Shown: piece after piece, positions 18,191 to 25,267 of the stretch
How the letters are laid out: each line of letters begins with the position of its first letter
Numbering within the stretch: the stretch's first letter is position 1
Assembly (NCBI RefSeq): GCF_900111875.1
Contig: NZ_FOJU01000001.1
Coordinates: 124,001 to 188,000, forward strand
Length of the DNA: 64,000 nucleotides
Direction of reading: 5' to 3'
From: Poseidonocella pacifica
GTDB lineage: Bacteria > Pseudomonadota > Alphaproteobacteria > Rhodobacterales > Rhodobacteraceae
Position numbers and translations under genes: made by a program
The notes under the pieces: model-generated
Told to the model about the DNA's origin: nothing
Databases searched by the model: none
Seen by the model: the letters and a program-made list of their open reading frames with translations, nothing else

Positions 18191-18208
18191 CGCGGATGGA
18201 CATCCGCG
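18191..18208 (+). promoter_or_regulatory. Inverted repeat covering the start codon of the Xre regulator
   Basis: CGCGGATG-GA-CATCCGCG is a perfect 8-bp inverted repeat containing the ATG at 18196. As RNA it would hide the start codon in a hairpin; as DNA it could be an operator for the regulator itself. Confidence 0.5.
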
Positions 18209-18417
18209 TTGTTTTTGCAAGGAATCTCAAGCACTACCGCCAATTGCGCGGGCTGACACAGGCCGCGTTGGCGGCGGCTATGGATGTCGACCGCGCGCAT
18301 GTCAGCGCAATGGAACGCGGCCAGCAGAATGTCACGTTGCAGACTCTACAGCGGGTCGCGGCGCATTTGGATGTAGCACCAGCACAGCTGATCGAAGAAC
18401 GCTCTGAAGGCGATTAG
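18196..18417 (+). CDS. Xre-family regulator, QseC-like
   Basis: This 73-aa protein is a single Xre helix-turn-helix (LKHYRQLRGLTQAALAAAMDVDRAHVSAME). QseC of ICEMlSymR7A is a similar small repressor that controls itself and qseM from the shared divergent promoter region. No clear Shine-Dalgarno is seen; instead the start codon lies inside a perfect inverted repeat (18191-18208). Identity rests on domain, size and divergent placement. Confidence 0.75.
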   Translation: MDIRVVFARNLKHYRQLRGLTQAALAAAMDVDRAHVSAMERGQQNVTLQTLQRVAAHLDVAPAQLIEERSEGD

Positions 18418-18543
18418 CGTTCCCGAAAACCGTGATCGTTCGCCCGGGCAGTCAGCTTTCGGGTCGAAACGTGCAAGCTCAGGGCAGGGCATTGGCCGAA
18501 CCCAGCGCGCCGTGCAGGCTGCTTCTCGATAGCGATCAATCCG

Positions 18544-19779
18544 CTACTCAGCACTGAGTTCAGTCAGCTTCTGGCCAAGACGCCGTTGCATCAGATCATC
18601 GCCGGGCGTGGTCTCCATCAGTCGCTGAAGCGCCGCGATGGCCCAGCCCCGCCGGTCGATGCGTGTGCTGGCGGTCATCAGGTGATCGACCGCTTCGTCG
18701 ATGTCGAACGGGCTGGGTTCATAGCCACGGCCCGCCAGAAGATGCCTGATGGCATGCAGAGCGAGATCGGCAGCAAAGGCCGGTTCCTTGATCGCGAAAT
18801 CGCGGGCGGCCCGGATGAGCGTGGCCGGGGCCGCCTCATGATCGGCCGCGCAGTCGAGGGCAATGTCGAAATACGTCGCGGTCTTGGCTGCAGCGAACCA
18901 TTTGCCCTTGCGACCGTGGAGCGCGATCAGGTCTTCCAGTAATGCTCGGGCATCCCGGTCAGGGTACCGTCTGACCAGATCGCGCCACATCGCCAGCCAC
19001 GTGTTTCCGCTCGCTGTGGGCGGGCCGAACCTGCGATAGGCCTCGTCTGCCTTGCCTTGCCGTACAAGGATCGCCTCGCAAAACCGGCAGATGTCGTGGT
19101 GGCCCCATGTCTGGCGATCCCCCTCCAGAAGTGCCTCGGCATAGGCGAGCGCGTCATCCTCGCGATCCTGCCTAAGCAGGGCTTCGGCGCCGAATTTGTC
19201 ATCGAACCACAGCCGGGTCTTCTTGACCGCAAGGAGCGCCAACAATTCGTCATAGCGTCCGGCCTCGAGCAGGCAGGACAGCGTGAGCGTCGCGGTGCCG
19301 ACGTGGGAATACCGCTCCCAATCCGACCAGGCGCGATGGATCAGGGCGAGATCACGGTCGGCATGCAGGGTCATGAGTGAGGGGTACGCCGCGATCTCGC
19401 CGAACCGCTCCGAGATCGGGGCGAGGTAGTCGACGCCATCGTCCTCGATCGCCGCGCGCAACTGCTCCAGCCATTTTGCGCGCGTCTTTTCATCGGCAGG
19501 GGCGGCGATCAGGATCGGCACAAGGTCGTCAAGTGTGCGGCGCACGGCGGTGCCAAGCGCGCCCGACGAGGTGTCGATATGCTCAAACGCGGGCCAGATT
19601 CGCGCGGCCAATGCAACCACGCCGTCCGCCGCCGTGACAGGCTCAGCGCGATTGACAGCCCGGATTTCGGCGCTGGCCGATTTCAACCGCTGGGTCGCCT
19701 TGGCGGAGCCGCGCCATCCGAAAGCGCTCGCGCGCATGCCGGGTTTGAAGGCCCATTTGTGGACAGGTTTGCGTGCCAT
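18544..19779 (-). CDS. Uncharacterised 411-aa helical protein (possibly DUF6880)
   Basis: The protein begins MARKPVHKWAFKPGMRASAF and is predicted mostly helical, with tetratricopeptide-like pairs (EDDALAYAEALLEGD, ADEAYRRFG). It reminds me of a family of about 400-aa unknown proteins with a WAFKPxxRxxAFGWRGS N-terminus (tentatively DUF6880); no function is known. The start at 19779 lies 4 nt after the parE stop, and its GGGAGG lies within the end of parE, so it is translated with the ParDE pair. It may be cargo stabilised by that pair or a third component. Confidence 0.7.
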   Translation of the reverse strand: MARKPVHKWAFKPGMRASAFGWRGSAKATQRLKSASAEIRAVNRAEPVTAADGVVALAARIWPAFEHIDTSSGALGTAVRRTLDDLVPILIAAPADEKTRAKWLEQLRAAIEDDGVDYLAPISERFGEIAAYPSLMTLHADRDLALIHRAWSDWERYSHVGTATLTLSCLLEAGRYDELLALLAVKKTRLWFDDKFGAEALLRQDREDDALAYAEALLEGDRQTWGHHDICRFCEAILVRQGKADEAYRRFGPPTASGNTWLAMWRDLVRRYPDRDARALLEDLIALHGRKGKWFAAAKTATYFDIALDCAADHEAAPATLIRAARDFAIKEPAFAADLALHAIRHLLAGRGYEPSPFDIDEAVDHLMTASTRIDRRGWAIAALQRLMETTPGDDLMQRRLGQKLTELSAE

Positions 19780-19783
19780 CCTG

Positions 19784-20101
19784 CTACCTCCCGCGCGCTT
19801 TGCTGCGCGTGATCCAGTCGGCTCCGGCATAGGTTACGGCGTGGATATGAACCTCGCGGGCATCATCGTCGACGGTGAAGGCGATCACGGCCTTGCGGCC
19901 TGCAGGGATGGCGCGCAGCCCGGGGGCGATCTTGTCCCGGCGGCTGCCCTCGTGCGGCAGATCGGTAAGGCTGGCGATGGTTGCCTCGATCTCGTCCAGT
20001 CGGCGCGCGGCGGATTGTGGGCCGGCATAGTCGATCAGCCAGCGTGTGATCGCGTCGAGATCATCCGCGACCGCCGGATGGAAGCGGATGCGATAGCTCA
20101 C
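19784..20101 (-). CDS. parE: ParE/RelE-family toxin
   Basis: This 105-aa protein has the ParE fold signature: IRFHPAVADDLDAITRWL, then GLRAIPAGRKAVIAFTVDD and VHIHAVTYAG. Family toxins poison gyrase or cleave mRNA at the ribosome; which applies here cannot be told. The start overlaps the antitoxin stop by 4 nt. Confidence 0.88.
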   Translation of the reverse strand: MSYRIRFHPAVADDLDAITRWLIDYAGPQSAARRLDEIEATIASLTDLPHEGSRRDKIAPGLRAIPAGRKAVIAFTVDDDAREVHIHAVTYAGADWITRSKARGR

Positions 20102-20367
20102 GCCTCGCGCGCGGCCTGCAGCCGGGCCCGCGCGGTAGCAAAGGCGTTTTCACCCGGGACATAATCGGCGCGCGGCGTGTCGAGCCGCGCGCGGATCTCA
20201 TCAGCCATGGCACCAAGAGTCAGCTCGCGCTCTTCTTCATCGCGGATCATCTGTTCCAGCGCCGCCGCCACAGCCGCGCTCTGCGAGGCGAAGACGCCTT
20301 GGCCCACCTTGTCGGTCAGGAACCGGTGGTGGCGGTCGGTGAAGCTGAGAGTTGTTTTGACGGTCAT
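20098..20367 (-). CDS. parD: ParD-family antitoxin
   Basis: This 89-aa protein has an N-terminal ribbon-helix-helix (TVKTTLSFTDRHHRFLTDKV) and a C-terminal segment likely to wrap the toxin. It precedes the toxin with a 4-nt overlap, as usual in ParDE. The start has a strong CCGGAGG. A palindrome lies just upstream as candidate autoregulatory operator. Confidence 0.87.
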   Translation of the reverse strand: MTVKTTLSFTDRHHRFLTDKVGQGVFASQSAAVAAALEQMIRDEEERELTLGAMADEIRARLDTPRADYVPGENAFATARARLQAAREA

Positions 20368-20381
20368 GGAAGCCTCCGGAG

Positions 20382-20396
20382 TATGACTTAGTCATA
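20382..20396. promoter_or_regulatory. Candidate ParD operator
   Basis: TATGACT-T-AGTCATA is a perfect inverted repeat (7+1+7), 14 nt before the parD start codon, in the place expected for antitoxin autoregulation. Confidence 0.6.
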
Positions 20397-20561
20397 TATG
20401 CGAAGCGGCGTGGGTATACAACTAATGGAGATGCCTAGAGCAGATTGCCGCTTTCAATGGGAGGCTGACTGGAGGATTTTGCAAATGCGAGTGATGGAGG
20501 TTCGGCAACTTCATACTGAGCTCGGACTGCAACGAGAATAGATGCGATGCGACCGACATAT

Positions 20562-20577
20562 CTACAATATGTTGTAG
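20562..20577. repeat. Inverted repeat CTACAA-TATG-TTGTAG
   Basis: This perfect 6-bp inverted repeat lies in the gene-free stretch between parD and the retron. It could be an operator or a weak terminator. The stretch 20397-20561 shows nothing else I can support. Confidence 0.35.
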
Positions 20578-20591
20578 TGACGCCCTGCCAA

Positions 20592-20890
20592 AAGCGGACT
20601 AAAATCGCTAGAAGCGAACTTTAGGCTTGCTCTGGCGATTTGACACTGATATAAAGAATTCAGTGTTCAGGCGAAGGATAGCGCCACAGGCTGACCGGTT
20701 TTCCGGTCGAGGAGGCTTCGGCCTCTACCCACTTTGGGGGCGGCGGCGATCGCGAGCGACAGATGCGATCGGCGACGACTTCCGACTTAAGGCCGCAGCG
20801 CACGTTGCGGCACGGGGATACCTGGGGGTTACCGTTTGCCCACTTTGCCTCTTGGGGTCGGCGCACAGCCACCGGATGGTCCGGTGGTGA
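20592..20890 (+). ncRNA. Candidate retron ncRNA region (msr-msd), boundaries uncertain
   Basis: This gene-free region just upstream of the retron genes is dense in hairpins. They are a long imperfect one at 20592-20628; ACACTGA/TCAGTGT (20643-20666); GACCGG-TTTT-CCGGTC (20693-20708); GAGGC-TTCG-GCCTC (20712-20725); CGATCGC/GCGATCG (20747-20771); GCCGCA/TGCGGC (20792-20811); and an 8-bp stem with a 3-nt loop at 20869-20887. Short T-rich-loop hairpins are typical of msr, and an AGC that could hold the branching G precedes them near 20680. I could not find a convincing a1/a2 pairing, so the ends are guesses. Confidence 0.5.
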
Positions 20891-20909
20891 TGCCCAGGAG
20901 GATGCTGAA

Positions 20910-21065
20910 ATGGGAAATACTGATCCCAAGAAGCCCCTGAACACCGGGCAACGGGTCCGTCGTTGGTATCGGCGTGTTTTTCGGAACAGGTCGCTGCTAC
21001 TGGCTGCGTTTTGGATGGTAAAAGCCATCGTGAAACTGACGCGGTTCTTCTTCGACGGCCCCTAG
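20910..21065 (+). CDS. Small basic, probably membrane-active protein of the retron operon
   Basis: This 51-aa ORF has a near-perfect AGGAGG at 20896, 8 nt before its ATG. The sequence is strongly basic at the N-terminus (GQRVRRWYRRVFRNR), followed by a hydrophobic helix (SLLLAAFWMVKAIVKL) and an aromatic end. This resembles small toxin peptides. It is the first gene of a three-gene unit with an Xre protein 24 nt on and the reverse transcriptase. HTH-type retrons are reported to carry a small extra ORF; I suggest this is the effector, but that is inference. Confidence 0.65.
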   Translation: MGNTDPKKPLNTGQRVRRWYRRVFRNRSLLLAAFWMVKAIVKLTRFFFDGP

Positions 21066-21089
21066 GTGTTCATTGTTTGGAGGGAGAAA

Positions 21090-21398
21090 ATGCTAAATAA
21101 AGCCCTGCGCCTTGTGAGGGTCTATCACGACCTATCACAGGTGGATGCCGCGGAGCGCTTGGGCCTGTCAAAATCCTACGTGTCTGAAATCGAAAAAGGT
21201 GACAAAAACGTCTCCATGGCCACACTTCAAAAATACTCCGATGCTTTTGACATTCCGATGTCTTCGCTGCTTCTCTTTGCGGAAAAGGTGGAAGGCGCTG
21301 GCAAAGCCGAAAACGTCAGAGTGTTTGTTGCCGACAAGGCAGTGAAAATGCTGGATTGGGTGTCCACCATTTCTGACTACAGGAGCGCCGAGCGTTGA
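21090..21398 (+). CDS. Xre-family HTH protein of the retron
   Basis: This 102-aa protein has an Xre helix-turn-helix in its first half (LVRVYHDLSQVDAAERLGLS, KSYVSEIEKGDKNVS) and a C-terminal extension (AGKAENVRVFVADKAVKML). The ATG at 21090 follows GGAGGG; a GTG at 21066 is less likely. Its stop overlaps the start of the reverse transcriptase (TTGA). As in HTH-type retrons it probably regulates, or acts as antidote to, the small protein. Confidence 0.8.
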   Translation: MLNKALRLVRVYHDLSQVDAAERLGLSKSYVSEIEKGDKNVSMATLQKYSDAFDIPMSSLLLFAEKVEGAGKAENVRVFVADKAVKMLDWVSTISDYRSAER

Positions 21399-22303
21399 GC
21401 TATCCCCGCAACCAGTCCATTTTCTACAAGATCACCAGCCCACAAATGCTGGCGGATCGGTTGCGGGTGACGCTTGATGAGTTGAATGAACTTTGCGCCG
21501 CCTCGGACAATTACAAAAGATGGACGGATAAGAAAACCGGGCGACCAATCCAAGAGCCTAAGCCAAAGCTAGACAAGATTCATAAGCGAGTGGCCGCGCT
21601 TTTGGCCAAAATGGAAACTCCAGATTACCTCCATTCTGCGATCAAGGGTAAGTCCTACATCACTAATGCCAGCGGGCATTCTGTGGGCACCGGCTGCGTG
21701 AAAATTGACGTTCGGAAATTCTACCCGTCTGTCAGATCACAGGCAGTACATCACTTCTTTCTAGACCGTATGCTTTGTACTGGCGACGTCGCGGGTATAT
21801 TGACCAAATTACTCACAGTTGACGGACACCTGCCAACGGGAAGCAGTTCAAGCCCAATCCTATCATACTTTGCCTATGAGGACATGTTCGAGGCTTTGGC
21901 TGCGCTAGCCAAAGCAAACGGATGCATCATGACCGTGTATGTCGATGATGTCGTGTTCACAGGAACAGGTGCGACTAGGGGCCTCCTATACGCAGCAAGG
22001 AAGGTGTTTGCTTCCTACCGGCTGTATGGCCACAAGACCAAGTTGTTCCGGCCCGGACAGCCTAGGATCATCACCGGGGTTGCCGTCACCAAAGAGGGTA
22101 TGAAGCTGCCCAATAAGCGGCAAAGGGGTATAGCGGATGACTTGGCAACCTTCGACTCTTTGCCAAACGGTCGTGAAAAGCTTGTCGTCGCCAGGCGCCT
22201 AACTGGGCGTCTGTTTGAGGCTAGTCAGATTGATCCTGCTTGGCGTTCAAAGGCCGAAGCCATGGCCGCTGAGCGTGACAGCTTGCAGCGTATAATCAGT
22301 TGA
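21395..22303 (+). CDS. Retron-type reverse transcriptase
   Basis: This 302-aa reverse transcriptase has retron hallmarks. NASGH (the NAxxH motif) lies at 91-95, just before KIDVRKFYPSV. It is followed by HLPTGSSSSPILS, the active-site YVDDVVFTG, and an ITG triplet in RIITGVAV at the place of the retron VTG motif. It would copy part of the upstream ncRNA into msDNA. The start is TTG at 21395, overlapping the Xre stop, with AGGAG 9 nt upstream. No endonuclease or maturase domain is present, which argues against a group II intron. Confidence 0.92.
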   Translation: MSYPRNQSIFYKITSPQMLADRLRVTLDELNELCAASDNYKRWTDKKTGRPIQEPKPKLDKIHKRVAALLAKMETPDYLHSAIKGKSYITNASGHSVGTGCVKIDVRKFYPSVRSQAVHHFFLDRMLCTGDVAGILTKLLTVDGHLPTGSSSSPILSYFAYEDMFEALAALAKANGCIMTVYVDDVVFTGTGATRGLLYAARKVFASYRLYGHKTKLFRPGQPRIITGVAVTKEGMKLPNKRQRGIADDLATFDSLPNGREKLVVARRLTGRLFEASQIDPAWRSKAEAMAAERDSLQRIIS

Positions 22304-22448
22304 ATCGTCGTTAGCCCAGTTCATTTATCCCTGCCATGTTTATGCTACTCCTCTGACATATGGCAGCGTCAGGGAAGTCACGGCAGGGCAAACGTTCCGG
22401 TTTGATGTTCGCAACATGCTAAGCATTTCGCTAGCAAGCAAGCAAGTC

Positions 22449-22469
22449 CGGACGGCGTACAATCGTCCG
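22449..22469 (+). terminator. Hairpin downstream of the retron genes
   Basis: CGGACG-9 nt-CGTCCG lies about 145 nt after the reverse transcriptase stop. It lacks a clear T-run, so it is only a possible terminator. Confidence 0.3.
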
Positions 22470-22487
22470 TCGCGCGCCAATGAGTTC

Positions 22488-22514
22488 GCCCCGCCCGGTG
22501 ATCCCGGGCGGGGC
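22488..22514 (-). terminator. Strong hairpin after the DUF736 gene
   Basis: GCCCCGCCCGG-TGATC-CCGGGCGGGGC is a perfect 11-bp stem starting 10 nt after the DUF736 stop, read on the minus strand. There is no long T-run. Confidence 0.55.
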
Positions 22515-22523
22515 GGTCTGCTG

Positions 22524-22862
22524 TCAGTCGCCATTGCGGCGGGTGTTGGGGCGCGACCAGATGAGGCTGAAGGTCTCTTCGCCCCCTTCGATCACCGTGT
22601 CGTCGAAGAGGTTGGCGTAGATCGGCTGGGTGAAGCTCGGGTCGTCGAGCTTGAGGCTCAGGTAGTCGCGGCCCTCGGTCGAGCGCTTGGACCAGGCGGC
22701 GCCGATCTCGGCACGACCGACGAAGACGCGGTGGGAGGGGGCGTTGTCGTTCGGGGTGCTGTCCTCGGGGACGATGCGGACGGCTTTCGCCTGAACGCTC
22801 AGGGTGACGATTTCGCCGACGTATTCGCTGCCGGTCTTCTTGAAGGTTCCGATGGTGGCCAT
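22524..22862 (-). CDS. DUF736 family protein
   Basis: This 112-aa protein matches DUF736 (MATIGTFKKTGSEYVGEIVT, then APSHRVFVGRAEIGAAW, then YLSLKLDDPSF). It is a core gene of alphaproteobacterial ICEs and plasmids of unknown function, usually near DUF2493 and ParB genes. The start has AAAGGAGAT. A GC-rich hairpin with loop AAGGG lies 28 nt upstream. Confidence 0.85.
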   Translation of the reverse strand: MATIGTFKKTGSEYVGEIVTLSVQAKAVRIVPEDSTPNDNAPSHRVFVGRAEIGAAWSKRSTEGRDYLSLKLDDPSFTQPIYANLFDDTVIEGGEETFSLIWSRPNTRRNGD

Positions 22863-22890
22863 GTCATATCTCCTTTTGGCTTGTTCGAGC

Positions 22891-22905
22891 CCGCGCCCTT
22901 CGCGG
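22891..22905 (-). promoter_or_regulatory. Leader hairpin upstream of DUF736 gene
   Basis: On the minus strand this is CCGCG-AAGGG-CGCGG, a 5-bp stem with a 5-nt loop, 28 nt before the ATG. It belongs to the recurrent ICE leader-hairpin set. Confidence 0.55.
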
Positions 22906-23519
22906 CCTCGATGGCGATCGTCAGGACCGGGGCGATCCGCCGACGCAGCCCCTGTGGCCCGCAGCGCCAGCGGAGGACGGCAAGGCCGGTCTTTCTTGCT
23001 CCGCGAGGAATGGCGGACCCGATACTTTTCGGGGGCGCCAGGGGAAGAAAGTCCGGACCGGCCGTTGCGGCCAAGGCGGTCGAGGCGTCAGCCGATCCCG
23101 GTCAGATCAGCCGCTGAGAGGCCCGCAAGGGACGCGTGGCGTCATGCCATAGAAGAGGGGATGACAGGCTGCCTCTGGACCGCGCAAGATCCCGGCAGCA
23201 TGCGTCGTGCAACGACAGGTTTTGGCGTGCAGGCGGGACGGTGCATGTCCCGGACGTACCTCGCTACTCCGGGATTGCCCCCTCTCGCCGTGTCTGTCTT
23301 TGTCTGCCGTGATGTTCGGTCTGCCGGTGATCCAGGTGCACGCGCGACCGGGGCCACGCGCCACAACGCGGGTTTCGGCGATCTGGCTTTGCTCAGCCGA
23401 TCCTGCCCAAACGCAACGCTGCGGTGACGGCGAGGATCGAGACCTTTTGCAGCAATCGGTTGCTGCGCAGGCTGACGATGTGGCGGACGGCACTCACCGG
23501 CGCAAGCTTCACAGGGCGT
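22906..23519. other. Gene-free stretch of about 600 bp
   Basis: The ORFs here are short, rich in Arg, Ser and Pro, and look like out-of-frame noise; I recognise no protein on either strand. Small GC-rich hairpins occur, such as GGCCG-TTG-CGGCC near 23067. I see nothing else to report. Confidence 0.5.
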
Positions 23520-23972
23520 TCAGTGTTCGTCGAAAGACCTGTGCGGGTGTGGTTCGGACATGGCGTTGACCTCGGACCAGCCCGACACCCGCGCCCAAGC
23601 TGTCCCGCCGATTATGAGCGCGCCCAGCCAGGACAAGAAGGTGGTGGTCCCAGCGCCCGCACTGCCGAATTCGGCAAGACCCTTTGCCGCATGAAACCCG
23701 GCGATCCCGGCGGGGATGGCGTAAATCAGACCGACGGCGAGTTTAAGGGGAGGCCAACGGATGCGGTCAAAGGCGAATTCGCCAAGCGCTGTGATAAAGC
23801 CTCCGACGAACAGGCCCGCAATCAGGGACAGCAAGACACCCTGACCCGCCTCATGGAGGTACAGGCCGGTTGTCAACCCGACCGCGAAGGGCAGGGCATA
23901 GACGGCGAGGTTGAAGACGAGCCAGCACAATGCGCCGAGGCCGACAACGGTGAAGAGGGTGGATGCAAACAT
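23520..23972 (-). CDS. Integral membrane protein of unknown function
   Basis: This 150-aa protein has three or four hydrophobic segments (LFTVVGLGALCWLVF, PFAVGLTTGLYL, VLLSLIAGLFVGGFI, FLSWLGALIIGG). It starts at 23972 with AAAGGAAAG upstream. I do not recognise the family; genes of this kind sit between DUF736 and DUF2493 in related ICEs. It might act in entry exclusion or transfer, but nothing shows it. Confidence 0.7.
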   Translation of the reverse strand: MFASTLFTVVGLGALCWLVFNLAVYALPFAVGLTTGLYLHEAGQGVLLSLIAGLFVGGFITALGEFAFDRIRWPPLKLAVGLIYAIPAGIAGFHAAKGLAEFGSAGAGTTTFLSWLGALIIGGTAWARVSGWSEVNAMSEPHPHRSFDEH

Positions 23973-24039
23973 GTAGCTTTCCTTTTCGAACAAGGATTGC
24001 GCCGCCACCACCTCCATTGGCACACGCAGATCATAGCAG

Positions 24040-24073
24040 AAAACGGCCCACCCCGGGAGGGTCCGGGGCGGGC
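24040..24073 (-). terminator. Rho-independent terminator after DUF2493 gene
   Basis: Read leftward, an 11-bp stem (GCCCGCCCCGG with CCGGGGTGGGC, one G-T pair) is followed by CGTTTTC. It begins 17 nt after the stop of the DUF2493 gene. Confidence 0.65.
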
Positions 24074-24089
24074 GTCGGCGGAAATCCGG

Positions 24090-25016
24090 TCATGCCGTCG
24101 AGACGGTCTTGGCGCGAAAATCGAAGAGGGGGATGCCCCTGGTGCGGGCCTTGTCGGCGAGATTTTCGGTGATACCCGAGCCCGGGAAGACGATGAGCCC
24201 GATGGGCAGGGTGTCGAGTAACTGGTCGTTGCGCTTGAACGGGGCCGACTTCCCGTGCCGCGTCCAGTTCGGTTTGAAGACGATCTGCGTCACGCCGCGG
24301 TTGTCGGCCCAGCCAGCGGCGATTCGTTCGGCCCCGCGCGGTGCGCCGCCGTGCAACAGGACCATGTCGGCGTGTTTCGTGTGGACGCGGTCGAGCGCTG
24401 CCCAAATTGCTGAGTGATCGTTGCAGTCGAGCCCGCCGGTGAAAGCGATTTTGGTCCCTTGCGGCAGGAGCGGTTCCAGATCGGCCCGGCGCTTGGCGGC
24501 GATGTGATCGCGACTGTCGATTAGGGACGCTGTCAGGGTGCGGCGATTCACGTGGCTGCCCGCGCGCGGGTGCCACGTTTGGCCGAGATGGGCCTCGAAG
24601 CCCTCGGCGGCGAGGTCGCGCATGGCCTCAAAGGCATTGCGCCGCTCGACGAGTGTGATGCCCTCCGCGATCAGGGTTTCCAGTTCGACCGAGCGGACCT
24701 CGGAGCCGTCCTGCTCGCGTTGCGACCGCCTCTGCGCCTGTTCGTTGCTGTCGAGATCCCGGCCTGTCCGCGTCGCCATGCGGTGAAACAGGTTCGTGGT
24801 GGACCAGAGCAGATCTTCGAGGTCGGGTTCCAGCCTCGTGTCGGACAGCGTCGAGACGAGCGCGTCGAAAATGTCGACGACGGCGGTGCGAATGGCGTCG
24901 GGCTCCGGCAAGGGGCGGGGATCGGGCTCGTCGGTGAAGGGACGCCAGCCGTAGAGCTGCAGTTCCTCGAGCACGACGGCGGTGGGAGATCGGGTTTGAA
25001 GAAGTGTGTCGGTCAT
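24090..25016 (-). CDS. DUF2493 domain-containing protein (SLOG-like)
   Basis: This 308-aa protein has a C-terminal DUF2493 domain from about residue 188: TKIAFTGGLDCNDHSAIWAA, then MVLLHGGAPRGAERIAAGW and IGLIVFPGSGITENL. The fold is Rossmann-like, related to DprA/LOG nucleotide-binding proteins. It is common in alphaproteobacterial ICEs and plasmids; its function is not known. The upstream leader carries the hairpin at 25041-25055 and CCGGAGA. The 251 bp before the next gene hold only GC-rich repeats such as ACGGCCATGGCCGT. Confidence 0.87.
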   Translation of the reverse strand: MTDTLLQTRSPTAVVLEELQLYGWRPFTDEPDPRPLPEPDAIRTAVVDIFDALVSTLSDTRLEPDLEDLLWSTTNLFHRMATRTGRDLDSNEQAQRRSQREQDGSEVRSVELETLIAEGITLVERRNAFEAMRDLAAEGFEAHLGQTWHPRAGSHVNRRTLTASLIDSRDHIAAKRRADLEPLLPQGTKIAFTGGLDCNDHSAIWAALDRVHTKHADMVLLHGGAPRGAERIAAGWADNRGVTQIVFKPNWTRHGKSAPFKRNDQLLDTLPIGLIVFPGSGITENLADKARTRGIPLFDFRAKTVSTA

Positions 25017-25040
25017 GATGTTGTCTCCGGTTGTCGAAGA

Positions 25041-25055
25041 CCGCGCCTCTCGCGG
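25041..25055 (-). promoter_or_regulatory. Leader hairpin upstream of DUF2493 gene
   Basis: On the minus strand this is CCGCG-AGAGG-CGCGG, 24 nt before the start codon and ahead of the CCGGAGA ribosome-binding site. The loop is identical to those before parB and the DUF932 gene. Confidence 0.6.
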
Positions 25056-25267
25056 CCTTCCCGGGCAACGGAAAAGCGGGGGCTGGACGGGTCTGCATTC
25101 TCAGGGGTCCCCGTCGCGCCCGCGCGGTGGGGTGGAACCGGAGCGCAGCGAAGGACGGCCATGGCCGTTGCGGGCCCGTCCGGGCTCTGCTCCGTTTTGC
25201 CCGCTCTCGGAAGGCCGGAAGGCGTGGCTCTGATCGCGGAGGCGCTGACCGGGGATGTCGACCCCGA

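Noticed and set aside
21395-22303. Group II intron or diversity-generating reverse transcriptase
   Set aside because: No maturase or HNH domain and no template/variable repeat; NAxxH, the ITG triplet and the Xre partner fit a retron.
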